From an uncultured Tateyamaria sp. (GTDB lineage Bacteria > Pseudomonadota > Alphaproteobacteria > Rhodobacterales > Rhodobacteraceae), in assembly GCF_947503465.1 (NCBI RefSeq), contig NZ_CANNDN010000001.1, positions 2,191,501 to 2,255,500 of the forward strand: DNA of 64,000 bases, read 5' to 3'. A model generated the notes under the pieces. The model made no database searches. It saw nothing but the letters and a program-made list of their open reading frames with translations, and was not told where the DNA came from. Of the stretch, positions 1-9,440 are shown one piece after another. Within the stretch, counting starts at the first letter, position 1; each line of letters opens with the position of its first letter. The position numbers and the translations under genes are program-made.

Positions 1-1975
1 GGTCGGTCACAACAGGCGATAAGAGGTGCGGGATGCCGTCATAGACGCTCAGTTCCAGCATCTTGGGGTCGATCATGATCAACCGGCATTCCTCGGGCGT
101 CAGCTTGTACAGCAGCGACAGGATCATCGTGTTGATGGCCACCGACTTACCGGACCCCGTGGTGCCCGCAATCAAAAGGTGAGGCATCTTGGCCAGGTTC
201 GCCACAACCGGATCACCGCCAATGTCCTTGCCCAAGGCAAGCGGCAGCTTTTGGTTGCCGTCACCAAAATCACGGCTGGCGAGGATCTCGCGCAGCACAA
301 CCTTCTCGCGGTTCTCATTCGGCAACTCGATACCGATCACAGACCGACCGGGCACGGTCGACACACGGGCCGACAGGGCGGCCATGGACCGGGCAATATC
401 GTCAGCCAAACCAATCACGCGGCTGGCCTTCAAACCGGGCGCAGGTTCCAATTCGTACATGGTGACAACGGGGCCGGGACGGACCGAAACGATCTCGCCC
501 TTCACACCATAGTCATCCAGCACGTTTTCCAGCATCCGCGCGTTCTCTTCCAACGCTTCGTCACTCAGATGATGGCGCTGCACGACGGTCGGGCTTTCCA
601 ACAGGTTCAGGGGCGGCAGTTCAAAGCCCGGGTGCGTGTCTTCAAAACTCAGCTTCGGTTGCGCTTCCAATTGGGCACGGGTGCTGGGCTGCACCGGTTT
701 ACGCGCGGGCTGGTGCACCACGGTGCGAGGTTCAGCCAAGGGAATTGTAGGCGTTTCTACCGGCTCCGGAATAGGCGCATCCAACTGCTCTGGCTCAGGC
801 GCATACGCCTGTTGTGGTTCGGGTGCGTGGGCCGCAGTCAAAGGCGGCTCTGACCGACCCAAAGATGCCGCCGCTGTCAGCGGTGGCTCGGGCGGCAGGA
901 TCGGTTGCGGCGCTGTATTCAGGACAAGCGGATCGGGACCACGACCACGCCCCTTGGTCAATGGTGCCACGCTTTCGGCCTGCACGGCCGGGTTGGATCG
1001 GACCCGGGATTTGATCACATTGGCGATCTTTGTCTTGATCCGTTCGTCACCTGGGCCGTCACCCACATCCACATCAGTCCAGGCTTCGACCAGTTCTTGT
1101 TCCGGCATTTCATCCGGCATCGTTGGTTCAGCCCGTTTGATGAGGCTGGGCACCCGCGACAGAAGGCTGGGCTTGGCGGCCTCTTCGTAAGGCTGCACGT
1201 CGTATTCAGCCACAGGCGGCGCTGCAGCGGCATAAGCTTCGGCCTCCGCCGCTTCTGCCTCGCGTGCGGCGCGCCGCTCGGCCTGACGTTCCTGCATGGT
1301 CCGCGCAGCTTGCAAAGCCCCGGTTGCGCCGCGGCCCAGAACAGTCATCAAAAGGGCATAGGCCATGACCAGTCCAACCAGCAGGAACCGTGCCAAGCGC
1401 GCAATTTCCGCCCGGGTAAAGCCCAGAACAAATGCGCCGAACACCACAATCCCGATGCCCATCAACAGCGACATCAGTTTCACGGCAAAGCTCGATCCGA
1501 TGGGCAACACGGTCAGGATTAAGGCCATGACCGTGTCACCAAAGAGCCCGCCCAGACCGAATCCGTGAGTGGCAAGCCACAATTCACCCGGCTGCAAGGT
1601 CGCGGCATAGATCGACCCGAACGCAATCGCGATAGGCGCAAAGATCAGACGCCCCAACGCCCGCTCCGTCCCAAGGTGCAGCGCAAAGCGTACGCCCCAG
1701 ACCATCAATACAATGGCGATGCCAAAGACACCCCACCCGCCAATCATGAACAGTGGCGCTGCAACAGACGCCCCTGTCCGGCCCAGCCAGTTTTGCACGG
1801 GCGCGTCGGTGGATGCCATCCAGTTGGGATCATCAGGCGTATAGCTCAACATCATCGCCGCCGCGATCAGGCCCGCAATCAGCAGACCGATGCCCACCAA
1901 TTCACGACCGCGTTTTTCCAACGCCGCCTGCATCCCGTGATCAAAAAGCGGATCTCGCCGTGTCTGATATGCCAT
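1..1975 (-). CDS. ftsK: DNA translocase FtsK (partial; C-terminal end outside window)
   Basis: Membrane-anchored DNA pump that clears the chromosome termini through the division septum. Reading the minus strand from an ATG at 1975, the product begins MAYQTRRDPLF and has about four hydrophobic segments in the first ~190 residues. A Pro/Ala/Glu-rich linker follows, then the RecA-like motor domain. Walker A (AGTTGSGKS) is read near positions 135-165, and the frame continues through the first base of the window, so the Walker B and gamma regions lie outside. About 658 codons are visible, against roughly 800-1000 for the family. It lies just upstream of dapC in the reverse reading direction, with 18 nt between the genes. 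The call is firm from membrane topology plus the P-loop context. Confidence 0.93.
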   Translation of the reverse strand, partial: MAYQTRRDPLFDHGMQAALEKRGRELVGIGLLIAGLIAAAMMLSYTPDDPNWMASTDAPVQNWLGRTGASVAAPLFMIGGWGVFGIAIVLMVWGVRFALHLGTERALGRLIFAPIAIAFGSIYAATLQPGELWLATHGFGLGGLFGDTVMALILTVLPIGSSFAVKLMSLLMGIGIVVFGAFVLGFTRAEIARLARFLLVGLVMAYALLMTVLGRGATGALQAARTMQERQAERRAAREAEAAEAEAYAAAAPPVAEYDVQPYEEAAKPSLLSRVPSLIKRAEPTMPDEMPEQELVEAWTDVDVGDGPGDERIKTKIANVIKSRVRSNPAVQAESVAPLTKGRGRGPDPLVLNTAPQPILPPEPPLTAAASLGRSEPPLTAAHAPEPQQAYAPEPEQLDAPIPEPVETPTIPLAEPRTVVHQPARKPVQPSTRAQLEAQPKLSFEDTHPGFELPPLNLLESPTVVQRHHLSDEALEENARMLENVLDDYGVKGEIVSVRPGPVVTMYELEPAPGLKASRVIGLADDIARSMAALSARVSTVPGRSVIGIELPNENREKVVLREILASRDFGDGNQKLPLALGKDIGGDPVVANLAKMPHLLIAGTTGSGKSVAINTMILSLLYKLTPEECRLIMIDPKMLELSVYDGIPHLLSPVVTD

Positions 1976-1993
1976 GCCTCGCCTCGTCTTTTC

Positions 1994-3172
1994 TTATGTG
2001 GCGTAAAGAACGTCGCGGATCGCCATCAGGCCCCGTTCCGTCTCTGCCTTTGGGGCCACAAGGGCGGCCCTGATAAACTCATGTCCCGGATTGAACCCGT
2101 CGATCTCGCGCGCCAGATAAGCGCCTGGCAAAACACGTACGCCGGTCTCTTGCCACAACTTCAACGCCGCCGCCTCGCCATCGGGCACGGGCAACCACAA
2201 AAAGAACCCGGCCTCCGGTGCCATGTATCCGGGCACGTTGCCCAGGATGCGATCCGCCATGTCGTACTTCTCGTGATACTGCGCGCGGTTGTCGATAACG
2301 TGCTCTTCATCGGCCCAAACTGCCGCCGCCGCATGCTGCAAGGGCGTCGGCAGCGGTGAACCCGCATAGGTCCGCAACTGCTTGGCCTCACGAATGGTCG
2401 CTGGCCCACCCACAATAAATCCCGATCGCAACCCCGGCAGGTTCGACCGCTTTGACAACGAATGGAACGCCACAACACGCTCGGGATCGGCAGTGCCGAT
2501 ACATTGCAACACTCCCACTGGCGGGACATCGCGGTAAATCTCGGAATAGCACTCGTCGGCAAAGACTTGAAAATCATACCGTTCCGCCAGCGCAATCAGG
2601 TCCCGCCAATAGCGCTCCCCTGCCACAGCCCCTTGCGGGTTCGCAGGCGAACACATGTAACAGGCAACAGTCCGGTTGAGGATCGCGGGGTCAACCGCGG
2701 CAAAGTCCGGCAAATGCCCCGTCTCAGCCGTCGCAGGCACCAGCACCGGCTCCGCCCCCGTCGAAATCGCCGCAAGCATATAGACCTGATAGAACGGGTT
2801 CGGCATCAGCACGACCGGCTGCTGACCGTTTTTCACCTCGGGGCACAGCGCCATACCGGCGTTATAGAGCCCCTCACGCGTGCCATTGAGCGGCATCACG
2901 TTGGCATCGGCATCCATCGCCCCGCCATATCGGCGGCCCAGCCAATCACAAAACGCCTGCCGCAACTCGGGCAGCCCTTCGTTCGGCGGATAGTTGTTGA
3001 ACCCGGCTGCGTGCTGCGTGATCACGTCGGTGACCCAGGCCGGAAAGGCGTGTTTGGGCTCCCCGATGGTCATATGCACGACGTCACCGCCCGGCTCGAT
3101 ATGATCAAGCAAGGCGCGCAAGCGCGGAAATGCGTAAGCCGGAAGGTTCGAAAACCGCTCGGGAAACTTCAT
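1994..3172 (-). CDS. dapC: Succinyldiaminopimelate aminotransferase-like PLP enzyme (DapC type)
   Basis: Fold-type I aminotransferase, 392 residues. It probably transfers an amino group from glutamate to N-succinyl-2-amino-6-ketopimelate in lysine/peptidoglycan-precursor synthesis. The PLP lysine is K241 in SLSKRSNLPGLRSGF, the form typical of proteobacterial DapC. Other family marks are NYPPNEGLPELR near residue 60, SPANPQG near 175 and FADECYSEIY near 205. The ATG at 3172 gives the normal N-terminus MKFPERFSNLP. It is transcribed towards ftsK. Related class-I aminotransferases of other specificity cannot be fully excluded, but the lysine-loop sequence favours DapC. Confidence 0.85.
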   Translation of the reverse strand: MKFPERFSNLPAYAFPRLRALLDHIEPGGDVVHMTIGEPKHAFPAWVTDVITQHAAGFNNYPPNEGLPELRQAFCDWLGRRYGGAMDADANVMPLNGTREGLYNAGMALCPEVKNGQQPVVLMPNPFYQVYMLAAISTGAEPVLVPATAETGHLPDFAAVDPAILNRTVACYMCSPANPQGAVAGERYWRDLIALAERYDFQVFADECYSEIYRDVPPVGVLQCIGTADPERVVAFHSLSKRSNLPGLRSGFIVGGPATIREAKQLRTYAGSPLPTPLQHAAAAVWADEEHVIDNRAQYHEKYDMADRILGNVPGYMAPEAGFFLWLPVPDGEAAALKLWQETGVRVLPGAYLAREIDGFNPGHEFIRAALVAPKAETERGLMAIRDVLYAT

Positions 3173-3322
3173 AAAACTGCCTCAGCTTCGGGATCGTTTT
3201 CGCCCCGTTTGTCTGAATGTACCCCAAGCACGACTCCGCCGTCCAGAAAAACCACGCCAAAACGTCACCTTGTGGCAATTCCGCCAATCCCCGCTTCTTT
3301 CGGCCCGATATATCCCGGGGAG

Positions 3323-3345
3323 CGCGAGGGGCAGCGCCCCTCGTC
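3323..3345. repeat. GC-rich inverted repeat downstream of the amidase gene
   Basis: Positions 3325-3332 (CGAGGGGC) and 3336-3343 (GCCCCTCG) form a perfect 8-bp stem around a 3-nt loop. It lies in the 209-bp gap between the amidase 3' end and the dapC start, so it could end amidase transcription, but no U-tract follows on either strand. It may instead be a dispersed extragenic palindrome. Nothing else is recognisable in the gap. Confidence 0.5.
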
Positions 3346-3381
3346 ACCCAAAGATGGTGTCGCCGCAAGGCGTCCTTTGGA

Positions 3382-4710
3382 TCAGCTCAACGCAGCTTCT
3401 GCCGCCACGCCCAATCGCAAGAGCGCTTCTTCCCCATTCTCGGCACCCATCAACATGATCCCGCAACTTGGTACACCCGTCGGCAAGGTCAGCGCACAGA
3501 TACCCATCAGATTGCCAATCCGGGTGTTGCGCAACGCCAGCAGGTTCTCTGTCTTGTAATAATCAGTGTCGCTGTTCAGGCGCGCCAGATTGGGCGGCAG
3601 GATGGGCGCTGTCGGTGCCAGCACTGCGTCGAAGGGTGCAACCGCGGTGTCCCACGCGCGCCGTGCCATATCAAGTTTGGCCCAAGCCGCATTGTAGTCC
3701 GGCGCGCTGAAATCCTTGCCCAACCGAAACCGCTGCAGGATTTCTGAATACATCGCGTCCGGCTGCGCTTCGATCACATCGCGCCACAATCCATATACTT
3801 CGCCGGGCATCAAAGGCCCGGCTTGCGCCATGGCTTCCTCCAATTCCGGGACGTCCAATGGCTGAACAACCGCACCGGCTGCGCATAAACGCTCGATCGC
3901 GCTTTCATAGGCCGCACGCGGTGCATCGCGAATGTCGTCCAGCACCACTGTCTTCAAAGCCGCAAATCGACGCCCTTTCAGGCGCGCGCCCCGCAAGTCG
4001 CCGGGCGGTTGACCGGCAAGCGCCGCCATCAGCAACGCGGCATCCTCGACCGTCTTGGTCAGAGGCCCAACGGTGTCGAATTTCAACGACAGTGGCACAC
4101 ATCCTTCCAGCGACAGCCGACCATGGGTTGTTTTGAGCCCGACAAGATCGTTCCAAGCCGAGGGGATGCGCACCGATCCTCCCGTATCGGACCCGATCGC
4201 CGCAGGCGCGAGACCAAAGGCCACCGACGTTGCCGCCCCAGAGGATGACCCACCCGGCACGGCATCCGCATCGTTCACACAGGGCGGCGTCGCCGTAGAC
4301 GGGTTGTGGCCCAACCCCGAAAACGCCAGTTCGCTCATATGGGTCTTGCCCAAGCACACCAGCCCGGCCGCCGTTGCGTTTTGCACCACAACCGCATCCC
4401 GATCCGACACGCGCCCAAACAGCAGTTTCGATCCCGCCTCGGTCCGGTCGCCCGCCGTATCGAAAAGGTCTTTCCAACTGATCGGCACGCCGTCCAAAAT
4501 CGACAGGCGTTGACCCGCCCGGGCCCTTTGGGATGCGGCATACGCCTCGGACATGGCCCGATCCTTGGTCAACCTCGCATAGACTTTGTCACGCAGCGCG
4601 TGGCCCTCGATCCTGTCAAAGAACGCCTCGGCCAAAGAAACGGGATCGACGTGACCTGCACCGATGGCCCGTCCCATGTCTGCGGCGCTCTTGCCCAACC
4701 ATTCCTGCAT
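3382..4710 (-). CDS. Amidase signature-family hydrolase
   Basis: Serine amidohydrolase of the AS family, 442 residues. The Ser-cisSer-Lys triad is visible: K80 in VPISWKDLFD, S155 in PGGSSSGAA, and the nucleophile S179 in GSDTGGSVRIP. The 24-residue spacing between the two serines is the family norm. It is monocistronic, convergent with nothing, and diverges from the UbiH-like gene across an 80-bp gap. Length and sequence resemble the many GatA-like amidases of Rhodobacterales. No GatB or GatC lies nearby, so a role in tRNA amidation is unlikely. The substrate cannot be read from sequence; the family cleaves small amides and carbamoyl compounds. Confidence 0.85.
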   Translation of the reverse strand: MQEWLGKSAADMGRAIGAGHVDPVSLAEAFFDRIEGHALRDKVYARLTKDRAMSEAYAASQRARAGQRLSILDGVPISWKDLFDTAGDRTEAGSKLLFGRVSDRDAVVVQNATAAGLVCLGKTHMSELAFSGLGHNPSTATPPCVNDADAVPGGSSSGAATSVAFGLAPAAIGSDTGGSVRIPSAWNDLVGLKTTHGRLSLEGCVPLSLKFDTVGPLTKTVEDAALLMAALAGQPPGDLRGARLKGRRFAALKTVVLDDIRDAPRAAYESAIERLCAAGAVVQPLDVPELEEAMAQAGPLMPGEVYGLWRDVIEAQPDAMYSEILQRFRLGKDFSAPDYNAAWAKLDMARRAWDTAVAPFDAVLAPTAPILPPNLARLNSDTDYYKTENLLALRNTRIGNLMGICALTLPTGVPSCGIMLMGAENGEEALLRLGVAAEAALS

Positions 4711-4793
4711 GCTTCACCCTCTGATCACGTGCGCGGACGGTAGCGACGTCGCAGCGCATGGACAATCCCAAGCACCCCGCCATATTGCGGTCT

Positions 4794-6020
4794 ATGACGC
4801 ATGACAGCGATATCCTGATTGTGGGCGGCGGTCTGTCAGGACCCATCCTCGCCCTCGCGCTTGCCCAGGCGGGCCATTCGGTCACAGTGATCGACGCGCT
4901 CAGCGAAAAGGTCCGAAAAAATGCGGCATTCGATGGCCGCAGCTACGCTGTTGCGTTGACCTCACAACGACTGCTTGCCGGCATCGGTATTTGGGATGCG
5001 CTGACGGATCACAGCCAACCGATCCTTGAAATCAAGGTCTCCGATGGCCGCGCGGGTGAAGGTCCAGCGCCTTTCTTCATGCACTTCGACCATGCCGAGA
5101 TCGAAGAAGGACCGATGGGTTACATGGTTCAGGATCGTCATATTCGGCGCGCTCTTCTTGATGCGATGGCCGCCACCCACAGGATCACACATCTGTCTGC
5201 GGAAACTGTCGTTGCACAGGATATCGCACCGGGTTCGGTGACCGTGACACTGGCATCAGGTACGTGCCTGTCCGGCAAGGTGTTGGTCGGCGCCGACGGC
5301 CGCAACAGCGGCACAGCGCAACGCGCAGGTATCAAGCGCACCGGGTGGGGCTATGGCCAGACGGCACTGGTCTGTGCCATCGCCCATGAAAAACCCCACA
5401 ACGGCATCGCGCACCAGTTCTTCATGCCGCAAGGACCGCTTGCAATCCTTCCGCTGCCCGGCAATGTCAGTTCCATCGTTTGGAGCGAAACCGCCGAAAA
5501 CGCCACCCACTTTCATGCTTTGCCCGATGACGACTACTTGACGATGCTCAAGCCAAGATTTGGCGACTTTCTGGGCAACATCAGCCTCGCCGGGCAGCGC
5601 TACACATATCCGCTGTCCCTGTCGCTTGCTCAATCCCTCGCCACCGATCGCGTCGCGCTGATCGGAGACGCGGCCCACGGTGTTCACCCGATTGCCGGGC
5701 AGGGACTGAACGCAGGCATGCGCGATATCGCCGCTTTGGCCCAGGTTGCCACCGACGCCGTGCGCCGGGGCGAAGACCCTGGCAGTGGTGCCGTTCTAAA
5801 ACGGTACGAAGAATGGCGCCGCTTCGACAACACGGCGCTTGCCATGGCGACAGATGGATTCAACCGGCTGTTTTCGAATGATAATATACTTATCCGCAAC
5901 ATGCGCGACATCGGGATGGGTCTTGTGAATGCCCTTCCCGGGGTGCGCCGCAGCTTTATTCGCGAAGCGGCCGGATTGACTGGTGATCTGCCGCGATTGA
6001 TGCAGGGGCAACCCTTGTAG
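4794..6020 (+). CDS. UbiH/UbiF/COQ6-family FAD-dependent monooxygenase
   Basis: Flavoprotein hydroxylase, 408 residues, probably adding a hydroxyl to the aromatic ring of a ubiquinone precursor at the membrane face. The N-terminal Rossmann motif is DILIVGGGLSGPILALALA. The second FAD motif, GDAAHGVHPIAGQGLN, is near residue 290, with VGADGRNS near 165. I chose the ATG at 4794 because the Rossmann strand normally starts within ten residues of the N-terminus; an upstream in-frame ATG at 4758 would add twelve residues. The ring position (C5, C6 or C1) cannot be assigned. The Trm112 gene is convergent, 34 bp away. Confidence 0.85.
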   Translation: MTHDSDILIVGGGLSGPILALALAQAGHSVTVIDALSEKVRKNAAFDGRSYAVALTSQRLLAGIGIWDALTDHSQPILEIKVSDGRAGEGPAPFFMHFDHAEIEEGPMGYMVQDRHIRRALLDAMAATHRITHLSAETVVAQDIAPGSVTVTLASGTCLSGKVLVGADGRNSGTAQRAGIKRTGWGYGQTALVCAIAHEKPHNGIAHQFFMPQGPLAILPLPGNVSSIVWSETAENATHFHALPDDDYLTMLKPRFGDFLGNISLAGQRYTYPLSLSLAQSLATDRVALIGDAAHGVHPIAGQGLNAGMRDIAALAQVATDAVRRGEDPGSGAVLKRYEEWRRFDNTALAMATDGFNRLFSNDNILIRNMRDIGMGLVNALPGVRRSFIREAAGLTGDLPRLMQGQPL

Positions 6021-6054
6021 CTGCAGGGCGGATGTGACGTCGACCGCCCGGACA

Positions 6055-6231
6055 TCAGTCCAGTTTGCGTGCCTCGTCTTCCAGCATGACAGGAATGCCA
6101 TTGCGAATGGGATAGGCCAGTTGCGCGGGTTCGGAGATCAGTTCCTGCTTTTCCGCATCGTACCGCAAGATCGCATGGGTCAGCGGGCAGATCAGCGCCT
6201 CAAGAACCCTGCGATCAATCTCGATGCTCAT
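6055..6231 (-). CDS. Trm112-family small protein
   Basis: A 58-residue protein beginning [20 protein letters not shown] and containing [16 protein letters not shown], the hallmark of the Trm112/YcaR family. In other organisms Trm112 activates methyltransferases; the bacterial role is poorly defined. This copy keeps one Cys (C15) and lacks the CxxC zinc pairs, as many alphaproteobacterial members do. Its ATG overlaps the stop of the upstream Lon-domain gene (ATGA), so the two are translationally coupled. Confidence 0.85.
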   Translation of the reverse strand: MSIEIDRRVLEALICPLTHAILRYDAEKQELISEPAQLAYPIRNGIPVMLEDEARKLD

Positions 6232-6869
6232 TGCATCATCTCCCCCTCACCACCGCGCAACGCAAACTCGATCAACGTGACCAACGTTTCGCGACGCGTA
6301 CTGAGCGACGGCGCTTCCAGCAAGGCTTGTTTGTCCTCGGGATCAAAGTCCAGCATCATCGAAAGCGAATTGATCAGCAATTCGTCATCGGCATCCTTCA
6401 GTGTATCCCAATCCGCTGAAAGGGACTGCGCAGCAAAATAGCGCCCCAAAAGATCAAGGAACATGGGCCGGTCAAAAGTGAGGTCTTCTTCCGTTCGACC
6501 CTGGTCGCGGTCAAAGCCTGACCAAGACACTTCGCACCGGCGGTAGGGTGTGAATCCATCCACTTCAGTCTGGACCCGGAAACGTGAAATACCCGACAAG
6601 GTGATCAGATATCGGTTGTCCTCGGTCTCGGAAAATTGGGTGACGCGACCCGCACACCCAATTGTGTGCAAACCGTTGCCCTTGCGCCCTTCCACCTCGT
6701 TCGGTTGGACCATGCCGATCAGACGGCCGGGCGTTTTCAGCGCATCATCAAGCATCTGCAAATACCGCGGTTCGAAAATATGCAACGGCAATCGTGCGCG
6801 CGGCAAAAGCAGCGCCCCCGGAAGCGGAAAGACCGGGATCACACCGGGAAGGTCAGCCACTTTGATCAT
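6228..6869 (-). CDS. Lon-protease substrate-binding (LAN) domain protein
   Basis: A 213-residue stand-alone version of the N-terminal substrate-recognition domain of Lon, without ATPase or protease parts. Family marks are [18 protein letters not shown] near residue 12, [11 protein letters not shown] near 30 and CAGRVTQF near 75. Stand-alone LAN proteins are common beside CnoX/YbbN genes in alphaproteobacteria and may act as protein-quality adaptors, but this is inferred from context. It is probably transcribed with the upstream cnoX gene, 27 bp away, and overlaps Trm112 by 4 nt. Confidence 0.85.
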   Translation of the reverse strand: MIKVADLPGVIPVFPLPGALLLPRARLPLHIFEPRYLQMLDDALKTPGRLIGMVQPNEVEGRKGNGLHTIGCAGRVTQFSETEDNRYLITLSGISRFRVQTEVDGFTPYRRCEVSWSGFDRDQGRTEEDLTFDRPMFLDLLGRYFAAQSLSADWDTLKDADDELLINSLSMMLDFDPEDKQALLEAPSLSTRRETLVTLIEFALRGGEGEMMQ

Positions 6870-6896
6870 AAAATGTCAGCTAGCCCGCAATGCGGC

Positions 6897-7817
6897 TCAG
6901 GCAAATATCATCGATGACAACTTGCGACGCCCGTTCAGCACAATCGGATCGTTCGGCTTGAGCGCGTCAAAGATAGTGAACAATTGGGCCTTCGCTGCCC
7001 CATCATTCCATTCGCGATCCTTGCGAAAAATCTCCAGCAGCTCATTCACTGCACTTTCGGTGTCCCCGCTGGCGTGCAGGGCCTGCGCCAGGTCAAACCG
7101 CGCCTGCAGATCGTTTTCGTCGGCTGCGACCGCAGCCCGCAATTCTGCCACCGGGCCTGCATCCGCGGCCTGCCGGGCAAGTTGCAATTGCGCATGTGCG
7201 GCTTCCAGTTCCGGACTTGCCGATATCTCGGCGGGGGCGCCGTTCAGGATGGCTTCGGCCTGATCCAGGTCTTCCATCGCGATGTGGGCCTGCACCAGTC
7301 CGCCATATGCGCCTGCATGATTGGGGTCTTCGCCCAAAATAGCCGCGAAAGTCTGCGCGGCATCCACCGCTGCCCCTTCGGCCAGCATCTCTTCTGCCGC
7401 TGTCACGGCGTCGTTCAAACTGTCTCCCGGTGCTTCACCACCAGCCGCCTGAATGACGCGATCAATGAATGCGGTGATCTCGGAACCAGGCACAGCCCCC
7501 TGAAAACCGTCAACTGGCTGACCTTGCCAAAAAGCATACACCGTTGGGATAGATTGAATGCGCAATTGGCCTGCGATCATCTGTGCTTCGTCCACATTGA
7601 TCTTGACCATCCTCACGGCACCCTTGGCCGCTTTTACCGCGTCTTCCAGCAACGGTCCCAGTGTCTTGCAGGGTCCGCACCACGGCGCCCAAAAGTCGAC
7701 GACAACGGGTATCGTCTGGCTGGCTTCGACAACGTCTTGCATGAACGTCGCTTCCGACCCGTCCTTGATCAGGTCAGCATCGGCAGGTCCTGCGGACAAT
7801 CCCAAATCCATCATCAT
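6897..7817 (-). CDS. cnoX: Thioredoxin-fold co-chaperone CnoX (YbbN)
   Basis: A 306-residue protein with an N-terminal thioredoxin domain (about residues 15-125) and C-terminal TPR-like helices. The domain keeps an intact redox motif, WAPWCGPC, unlike E. coli CnoX, which has SxxC. Family members protect proteins from oxidative aggregation and pass clients to GroEL or DnaK. The N-terminus has three consecutive Met codons, and I use the first. It appears to lead a small quality-control operon with the LAN and Trm112 genes. The call rests on Trx plus TPR architecture and length. Confidence 0.88.
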   Translation of the reverse strand: MMMDLGLSAGPADADLIKDGSEATFMQDVVEASQTIPVVVDFWAPWCGPCKTLGPLLEDAVKAAKGAVRMVKINVDEAQMIAGQLRIQSIPTVYAFWQGQPVDGFQGAVPGSEITAFIDRVIQAAGGEAPGDSLNDAVTAAEEMLAEGAAVDAAQTFAAILGEDPNHAGAYGGLVQAHIAMEDLDQAEAILNGAPAEISASPELEAAHAQLQLARQAADAGPVAELRAAVAADENDLQARFDLAQALHASGDTESAVNELLEIFRKDREWNDGAAKAQLFTIFDALKPNDPIVLNGRRKLSSMIFA

Positions 7818-7849
7818 CTGTGTTCCTTCGTGGCGCGGCAGTGCGCGCT

Positions 7850-8326
7850 TTATATGGACCTCTCGGAGGCTGGTGCCAAGTCACTAAGGTCAATCCGCAA
7901 ATGTGGGAGCATGCGACCCGCAATGGCCTCGGACGGAACCCGACCAATCACACGGGCGCCCATCCGTTCATAAAACGGCGCCGCGTCAGGGTCGGCCTCG
8001 ATCTCCAGCCTCGTGGCCCCGGCTGCTTGCGCGGTTCGCATCGCCCAGCGCATCAGTGCACGACCGACACCCTTGCCCATTGCTTCCGGTGCCACAAACA
8101 GCTTGTCCAGATCCGCACAAGAACCGTCGACGACCAGTTTGCAAATACCCTGCGGTCCGCCTGCATCAAAAACAACAAGGTGACCATCCGCCAGATCGTC
8201 TTCGGTCAGCTGCAAGACGGCGCGCGCCGCCTTCATGAATTCCACGTCATACCCCCAATGCGCCTTTGACCGATGCATCAGATCGGTCAGGCGGCGCAGT
8301 TCATCCCGTCGCGCGGGCCGGATCAA
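7850..8326 (-). CDS. GNAT-family N-acetyltransferase
   Basis: A 158-residue acyl-CoA-dependent acetyltransferase. The acetyl-CoA loop is seen as LFVAPEAMGKGVGRALMRWA (the Q/RxxGxG/A region), followed by GATRLEIEADPDAAPFYERMGA, the usual beta-5/alpha-4 segment. The substrate is unknown. The start overlaps the stop of the upstream exonuclease III gene by 4 nt (ATGA), so the two are co-translated. This gives weak support for a role in stress or repair and does not prove one. Confidence 0.85.
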   Translation of the reverse strand: MIRPARRDELRRLTDLMHRSKAHWGYDVEFMKAARAVLQLTEDDLADGHLVVFDAGGPQGICKLVVDGSCADLDKLFVAPEAMGKGVGRALMRWAMRTAQAAGATRLEIEADPDAAPFYERMGARVIGRVPSEAIAGRMLPHLRIDLSDLAPASERSI

Positions 8327-9111
8327 AGGTCAAACACGGCGAACACAGGCGCGTGGTCACTGGGTTTTTCCCAGCCGCGCGCCTCCCTCAGGATACGGCT
8401 GCCATGGGCCGCATTCGCGATGTCGCCGGTGGCCCAAACATGGTCAAGGCGGCGCCCCTTGTCGGCAGCATCCCAATCCTTGGCCCGGTACGACCACCAG
8501 GAATACAGTGGTCCTTCGGGAATGTCCTGCCGAGTGACATCCACCCAACCGCCCGCATCCTGCGTTTCGGACAGATGCTCAACCTCTATCGGGGTGTGGC
8601 TGACAACTTTCAACAATTGCTTGTGCGACCACACATCGTCCTCGCGCGGGGCGATATTCAAGTCGCCGACAAGAATGGACTTCTGTGGTTTGGCCGCGTG
8701 AAACCGATCGCGCATGTCGGTCAGATAGTCGAGCTTTTGTCCGAATTTTTCATTCTTGTCTCGATCCGGAATGTCACCACCTGCCGGCACATAAAAATTG
8801 TGCACCGTAACCCCGTTTTCAAGCGTGCCCGCAATGTGTCGGGCATGGCCAAGTCCGGCAAAATCCTCCGCGCCGGCCTCAACCATCGGAATTTTCGACA
8901 GGATCGCGACACCGTTGTACCCCTTGTCCCCACGTGCCACCATGTGGGTATATCCCAACGCGTCGAAGCCTTCGCGCGGGATCTTGTCGACCGGGCTTTT
9001 GCACTCCTGAAGGCACAAAACATCCGGCGCTTCCTTTTCCAGCAGCTTCAGCACAATCGGTTCGCGCAGACGGACAGAGTTGATGTTCCAGGTGGCAAGG
9101 GTAAAGGACAT
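8323..9111 (-). CDS. xth: Exodeoxyribonuclease III (AP endonuclease)
   Basis: A 262-residue Mg-dependent AP endonuclease and 3'-5' exonuclease for base-excision repair, in the cytoplasm. The catalytic blocks of the EEP fold are in order: TWNINSVRLR at the start, LCLQECK near residue 35, NFYVPAGGDIPD near 105, LVGDLNIAPREDD near 150 and SDHAPVFAVF at the end. The ATG at 9111 places the first beta strand correctly. It leads a two-gene unit with the GNAT gene. Confidence 0.93.
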   Translation of the reverse strand: MSFTLATWNINSVRLREPIVLKLLEKEAPDVLCLQECKSPVDKIPREGFDALGYTHMVARGDKGYNGVAILSKIPMVEAGAEDFAGLGHARHIAGTLENGVTVHNFYVPAGGDIPDRDKNEKFGQKLDYLTDMRDRFHAAKPQKSILVGDLNIAPREDDVWSHKQLLKVVSHTPIEVEHLSETQDAGGWVDVTRQDIPEGPLYSWWSYRAKDWDAADKGRRLDHVWATGDIANAAHGSRILREARGWEKPSDHAPVFAVFDL

Positions 9112-9440
9112 GGCGCTGCTCCGGTTTAGGGTCGAAGATCAGACTAGTCACGCCTGCGGGTGGCCTCCACCCGGAAAATGCGAAACCCGGGCACTATCTG
9201 TGCCAGATCCGAAACACCCCGGTCTTTGCACCAAACCCAGTGAAAAGCTGTGCGCACATGATCCGTTCAAGCAAAAGTGTATGGGTCCAAAACCCTTGTC
9301 CCGTTGGGCCAGTCGGCACAGAATGGCTTATGCGGGTCCAAATACCTTTTCATGACCATACGTAAACCTACGTTCACGGTGTTCGGCAAATTGAGCCGCT
9401 GATCACAGCGGGTATGACCTGACAGGAGGAGCAAAATACC
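9112..9440 (+). promoter_or_regulatory. Divergent xth/TAXI intergenic region with a 16-bp palindrome
   Basis: This gap holds the control regions of xth (minus) and the TAXI operon (plus). A perfect inverted repeat, CCGCTG-atca-CAGCGG, lies at 9396-9411, 29 bp before the TAXI ATG, where it could be an operator or a leader hairpin. A weak promoter (TTGAGC at 9391, TATGAC at 9413, 16-bp spacer) overlaps it. A strong ribosome-binding site, AGGAGG, precedes the ATG at 9441. No small gene is convincing here. Confidence 0.5.

Noticed and set aside
26-1190. Long plus-strand open frames over the first 1.2 kb
   Set aside because: They are antisense to the ftsK frame, carry no domain and reflect high GC content.
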